Shown here: positions 60,520-64,000 of the stretch, piece after piece | Position numbering within the stretch: the stretch's first letter is position 1 | Layout: each line of letters opens with the position of its first letter | Assembly: GCA_010206225.2 (NCBI GenBank) | Contig: VIQU02000002.1 | Span: 480-64,479, forward strand | DNA length: 64,000 nt | DNA from: Lachnospiraceae bacterium MD308 | Lineage (GTDB): Bacteria; Bacillota; Clostridia; Lachnospirales; Lachnospiraceae | Direction: 5' to 3' | Notes under the pieces: model-generated | What the model was told of the DNA's origin: nothing | The model's database searches: none | Seen by the model: the letters and a program-made list of their open reading frames with translations, nothing else | Program-made: the position numbers and the translations under genes

Positions 60520-61668
60520 TTATCTTTCTACCCAGGCAGGGGTTGTCTTGCCTTTCATATCGAATATCGTGCCGAGGATGTTCATGATCCGGCAGCTTTC
60601 TGTTATTGCAAAATATCTATTGCCGCCTTTTGCTTCCTGATATGCGTGGAACCAGTTCAGCCCGATGTACATGGTAAACAGGAAAAACCCGACAAAAAAT
60701 GTCAGCCACTGTCTGTTCAGCGTGATACCGATGAGCGTCATGACCGCTGTGTACCCAATCGCTGCGGCAACTACATACTGAGCTTTGCCAAAAAAGTGAT
60801 TCCATGTCCGGGATAACAGGAACAGTATGACCACATATGCCGCAATCATAAGCCAGAAGAGGCCGAAGTATGTTCCGTCCACATAAATATCCTTTTGATC
60901 CGATAGGAAAAATATTCTGGCAAACATATAGGTGATTACAGATAATGGGATTAGATTAATGGCATTTATATGGAATACTACCATTAATATTTTTGTGTTT
61001 CTGGTAAAATACATCGCTCCGTAACAGATGATGCACAGGATGACCGGGAAGAAAAAGGAAGAGCCAAATGTAATAGCAAATGGAACCCCCTTTTCTATCA
61101 ATCCCGGAGATCTTATAAGCATTTCTGGAGTCAGGATATCTTCAGAATAAGAGTACATCCAATCCCCGAGCAAAAAAGAAACGACAGCACATATCAGGTA
61201 TCCGTAAGACAGCATCAGAGCCAGATTCTTGTTAAACTGTTTCGGTGTCAGGATTTCCTTTGTAATGTCTTCTCTCATAACCTTCGCGAGCTGTTCGCTC
61301 CAGGATGCCTCGTCCCTTTCCAGAATGGATTCTGATACAGACTCGTAAGGAAGATGGCAATGGAGCAGGGTTTCACATACCCGCCTGACGGCTTCAAGGC
61401 TCTGCTCTTCCTCATGGAGCAGACGGAGACGGTTTTCCATAACTTTATTCAGGGTTACGTTCCCGTCTTTTAACTCCCGGATATCCGAGATTGGAACTCC
61501 AAGGACTCTTAGGACCTTGATCCTCTTGAGCTGTTCAATGTCTTCTTCAGAATATTCCCGGTAGTTGTTCGTATCATTTCTTTTTGGGGAGATAAGCCCT
61601 TCATTTTCATAGTATCTGATATTTGCCTTGGTAATGCCAACCTTGCTTTCAACGTCTTTAATCGTCAT
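60520..61668 (-). CDS. MerR family regulator with C-terminal membrane domain
   Basis: MTIKDVESKVGITKANIRYYENEGLISPKRNDTNNYREYSEEDIEQLKRI then several TM helices. Confidence 0.88.
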   Translation of the reverse strand: MTIKDVESKVGITKANIRYYENEGLISPKRNDTNNYREYSEEDIEQLKRIKVLRVLGVPISDIRELKDGNVTLNKVMENRLRLLHEEEQSLEAVRRVCETLLHCHLPYESVSESILERDEASWSEQLAKVMREDITKEILTPKQFNKNLALMLSYGYLICAVVSFLLGDWMYSYSEDILTPEMLIRSPGLIEKGVPFAITFGSSFFFPVILCIICYGAMYFTRNTKILMVVFHINAINLIPLSVITYMFARIFFLSDQKDIYVDGTYFGLFWLMIAAYVVILFLLSRTWNHFFGKAQYVVAAAIGYTAVMTLIGITLNRQWLTFFVGFFLFTMYIGLNWFHAYQEAKGGNRYFAITESCRIMNILGTIFDMKGKTTPAWVER

Positions 61669-61920
61669 GGTAAATGCCCTCCTTTGATATTTGATAAGTA
61701 GAGTATAAAGGTTCAAGTGCCTTGAAGGTCAATACTTTTTTGATATTTTTTTGATGATTTTCTTTTGTGTATTCTGTTTTTATGCAGAGATGCTATGATA
61801 AAAAAATCAGGGAAAGTGATTCTCAAATTCCCTAAATTATGACAGGCTTTGAAAGCCGCATGGTCTTCGCCCGTTTTCCGGGCAGCTATCCAAAGAAACT
61901 ACAAGGGAGGTTTTTGCGTA

Positions 61921-62057
61921 TGACGAACAAGCTAAAGGAGTATTTCCCCATGATCCGGACAAGAGAGGCTATCATGGAGAAGATTGAAGCAGACAGGCAT
62001 ATGAAAAAGCTTTGGAACGGATTGCGGAGTTGGAAGGGGCCTCTGCTTAAAAGATAG
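61921..62057 (+). pseudogene. Possible N-terminal fragment of Rpn/PD-(D/E)XK-type nuclease
   Basis: MTNKLKEYFPMIRTREAIMEKIEADRHMKKLWNGL; resembles the N-terminal stretch of that family; weak. Confidence 0.25.
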
Positions 62058-62099
62058 TCGCCCGCCCAAAAGCATTTTACAAAAGCAAAGACAAAGTAA

Positions 62100-62146
62100 A
62101 TAAAAAGCCTTATTTATAGATTGCACCTATAAATAAGGCTTTTTAT
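62100..62146 (+). terminator. Perfect 20-bp terminator hairpin
   Basis: ATAAAAAGCCTTATTTATAG-attgcac-CTATAAATAAGGCTTTTTAT. Confidence 0.85.
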
Positions 62147-62226
62147 AAAATCTATAAATTTGACATTCCTCTTTCCCGACAGTACACTTAAATTATAATA
62201 ATTATAGAACGGAGAGGGTATGTTAT

Positions 62227-63381
62227 ATGGAAACATTAGAATTACCAAAATCATTTGATGAATTTGTAGATGCAAGAAAAGCTGGATTTTTAAAGGTGAA
62301 AGAATATGTTGAGAACGGCGGGCATCTGGTGGGGATGTTTTGCTCTTACACTCCGCTGGAGCTTTTTGACGCAGCGGGGGTTTCGGTCGTAGGGCTTTGC
62401 GGAACAAGTAATGAACCGATCGCTGACGCGGAAAAGGTTCTTCCGAAAAATTTATGTCCATTGATCAAATCAAGCTATGGATTTGCCTACACGGAAAAGT
62501 GCCCGTATACATATTTCTGTGATTTTATCGTTGGTGAGACGACATGCGACGGGAAAAAGAAGATGTTCGAGCTGCTCAACGATATTAAAGAGACATATGT
62601 ACTTCATCTTCCGCAGAGCCAGAAAAGAGAATATGCAAAAGATATCTGGTATCAGGAAATAAAGCTTCTGAAAGAATACATGGAAAAAAGATACGGCATT
62701 GAGATCACAGATGAAAAACTAAGAGAGGCTGCGCACAAGAGGAATGAACTGAGAAAGACGCAGATGGAGCTGTACACATTGCAGGGGGCGGTACCTCCGG
62801 CCATGAAAGCTACGGAAGTAATGTCTACGCTCGCACAAGGGATGTTCAATTTCGGCGTGGATGCCCAGCATGCAAGCTACAAAGCAAAGGTAGATGCAGC
62901 AAAAGAGGCGGTTGCAAACGGAGCGAAGCCTGTTGATGAAAAAGCAAAGAGAATCCTTCTGACAGGATGTCCGTCTACCGGGGTTATCCAGAAGGTGGGT
63001 ATGACTATCGAAAATAACGGCGGGGTGATCGTCTGTCTGGATGACTGCGGCGGTGAAAGGACGCAGAAGATGTTGGTTGATGAAAATGCAGACAACATAC
63101 TGCGGGCAATCTCTGACCGTTATCTTGAGATCCACTGTTCGGTTATGACGACAAATGAAGGTCGGATCGAGAATACAAGGGAGATGTGTAAGAAATACAA
63201 GGCAGACGGCGTGGTGGAGATGGTACTTCAGGCTTGTCATACGTTTAATGTGGAATCTAACCTGATGCAGAAGATGTGCGAGGAGGAAGGTATCCCGTAT
63301 ATGAAGCTGGAAACAGATTATTCAACGACAGACAGCGGACAGATTGAGACAAGGATTGCAGCATTTATCGAAATGTTATAA
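62227..63381 (+). CDS. Double-cubane-cluster protein (2-hydroxyacyl-CoA dehydratase D-component-like, YjiM-type)
   Basis: [69 protein letters not shown]. Confidence 0.85.
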   Translation: METLELPKSFDEFVDARKAGFLKVKEYVENGGHLVGMFCSYTPLELFDAAGVSVVGLCGTSNEPIADAEKVLPKNLCPLIKSSYGFAYTEKCPYTYFCDFIVGETTCDGKKKMFELLNDIKETYVLHLPQSQKREYAKDIWYQEIKLLKEYMEKRYGIEITDEKLREAAHKRNELRKTQMELYTLQGAVPPAMKATEVMSTLAQGMFNFGVDAQHASYKAKVDAAKEAVANGAKPVDEKAKRILLTGCPSTGVIQKVGMTIENNGGVIVCLDDCGGERTQKMLVDENADNILRAISDRYLEIHCSVMTTNEGRIENTREMCKKYKADGVVEMVLQACHTFNVESNLMQKMCEEEGIPYMKLETDYSTTDSGQIETRIAAFIEML

Positions 63382-63396
63382 AATGTTCATAGAATA

Positions 63397-63427
63397 AAAG
63401 GGCAGGGAGAAGTCCCTTGCTCTTTTT
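63397..63427 (+). terminator. Terminator-like hairpin between YjiM-type gene and activase
   Basis: AAAAGGGCAGGGA-gaag-TCCCTTGCTCTTTTT. Confidence 0.6.
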
Positions 63428-63446
63428 AAAGGTTAAGGAGGATAAG

Positions 63447-64000
63447 ATGTATCAGGTGGGAATAGACATTGGTTCCAGTTCCGCAAAGACGGCTGTGCTG
63501 AAAGGAGGGGAGATTATAAAAACCATCCTGCTGGATACCGGATTCAGCAGCCGGAAAGTGGCGGATGAAATCTACGCCATGCTGGAGGCCGAAGGGATCA
63601 CAAGAGAAAACGCAGGGTATGTCGCTACCGGTTACGGCAGAGTCTCTGTACCGTATGCAGACGATACAGTGACAGAAATCACCTGTCACGGGAAAGGCTC
63701 ATATTTCCTTTTCAGGGAGAACGGAACGGTTATCGATATCGGAGGTCAGGATACAAAAGGAATTTCCTTGAAAAACGGGCGCGTCATGAAATTTGTCATG
63801 AATGACAAGTGTTCGGCGGGAACGGGGAAATTTCTTGAGGTCATGACAAACAGGCTTGGACTTACTCCGGAAGAACTTTCCAGACTGGCGCGGAAAGGAA
63901 AAGAGATTACGATCAGTTCTATGTGTACAGTGTTTGCTGAATCGGAGGTCATAAGCCTGATCGGGAAAGAGACGCCAAGAGAGGACATCGCGTTTGGCGT
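63447..64000 (+). CDS. Acyl-CoA dehydratase activase (HgdC/YjiL-like), runs off right edge
   Basis: MYQVGIDIGSSSAKTAVLKGGEII; VIDIGGQDTKGISL; NDKCSAGTGKFLEVM. Confidence 0.9.
   Translation, partial: MYQVGIDIGSSSAKTAVLKGGEIIKTILLDTGFSSRKVADEIYAMLEAEGITRENAGYVATGYGRVSVPYADDTVTEITCHGKGSYFLFRENGTVIDIGGQDTKGISLKNGRVMKFVMNDKCSAGTGKFLEVMTNRLGLTPEELSRLARKGKEITISSMCTVFAESEVISLIGKETPREDIAFG

Overview
The window looks like a chromosomal segment of a low-GC anaerobic Firmicute, probably Lachnospiraceae-like (taxonomy is inference). From left to right it contains: (1) an IS transposase fragment at the left edge beside an N-terminally truncated surface protein; (2) housekeeping and ABC-transporter genes and a rubredoxin; (3) a selenium island (yedF, selD with an in-frame UGA, selA, selB, LysR, a class-V aminotransferase/cysteine desulfurase, DUF3343) leading into proline racemase, tRNA-Sec and a D-proline reductase cluster (prdC, prdA, small protein, prdB with an in-frame UGA, prdD, prdE); (4) a candidate standalone structured ncRNA with its own promoter and terminator just after prdE; (5) TauE/SafE and YitT-like membrane proteins and a sodium/proline symporter; (6) the complete S10-spc-alpha ribosomal protein cluster. 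Several spacers in (6) carry a family of related hairpin repeats (core CACTTGGCGAGG..TTTCGAGCCTAGTG), in both orientations; (7) a solute-binding protein / histidine kinase / response regulator module and a mannose-family PTS operon with its own HPr and EI, where several genes are broken; (8) a double-cubane (2-hydroxyacyl-CoA dehydratase-like) protein and its activase, which runs off the window. The observations I rate highest are the ribosomal-operon repeat family, the unassigned ncRNA at about 26955-27175, and PrdD/PrdE as a natural split of a PrdA-like protein at the pyruvoyl-forming cysteine position. All annotation was done by reading the sequence; no database search was run.
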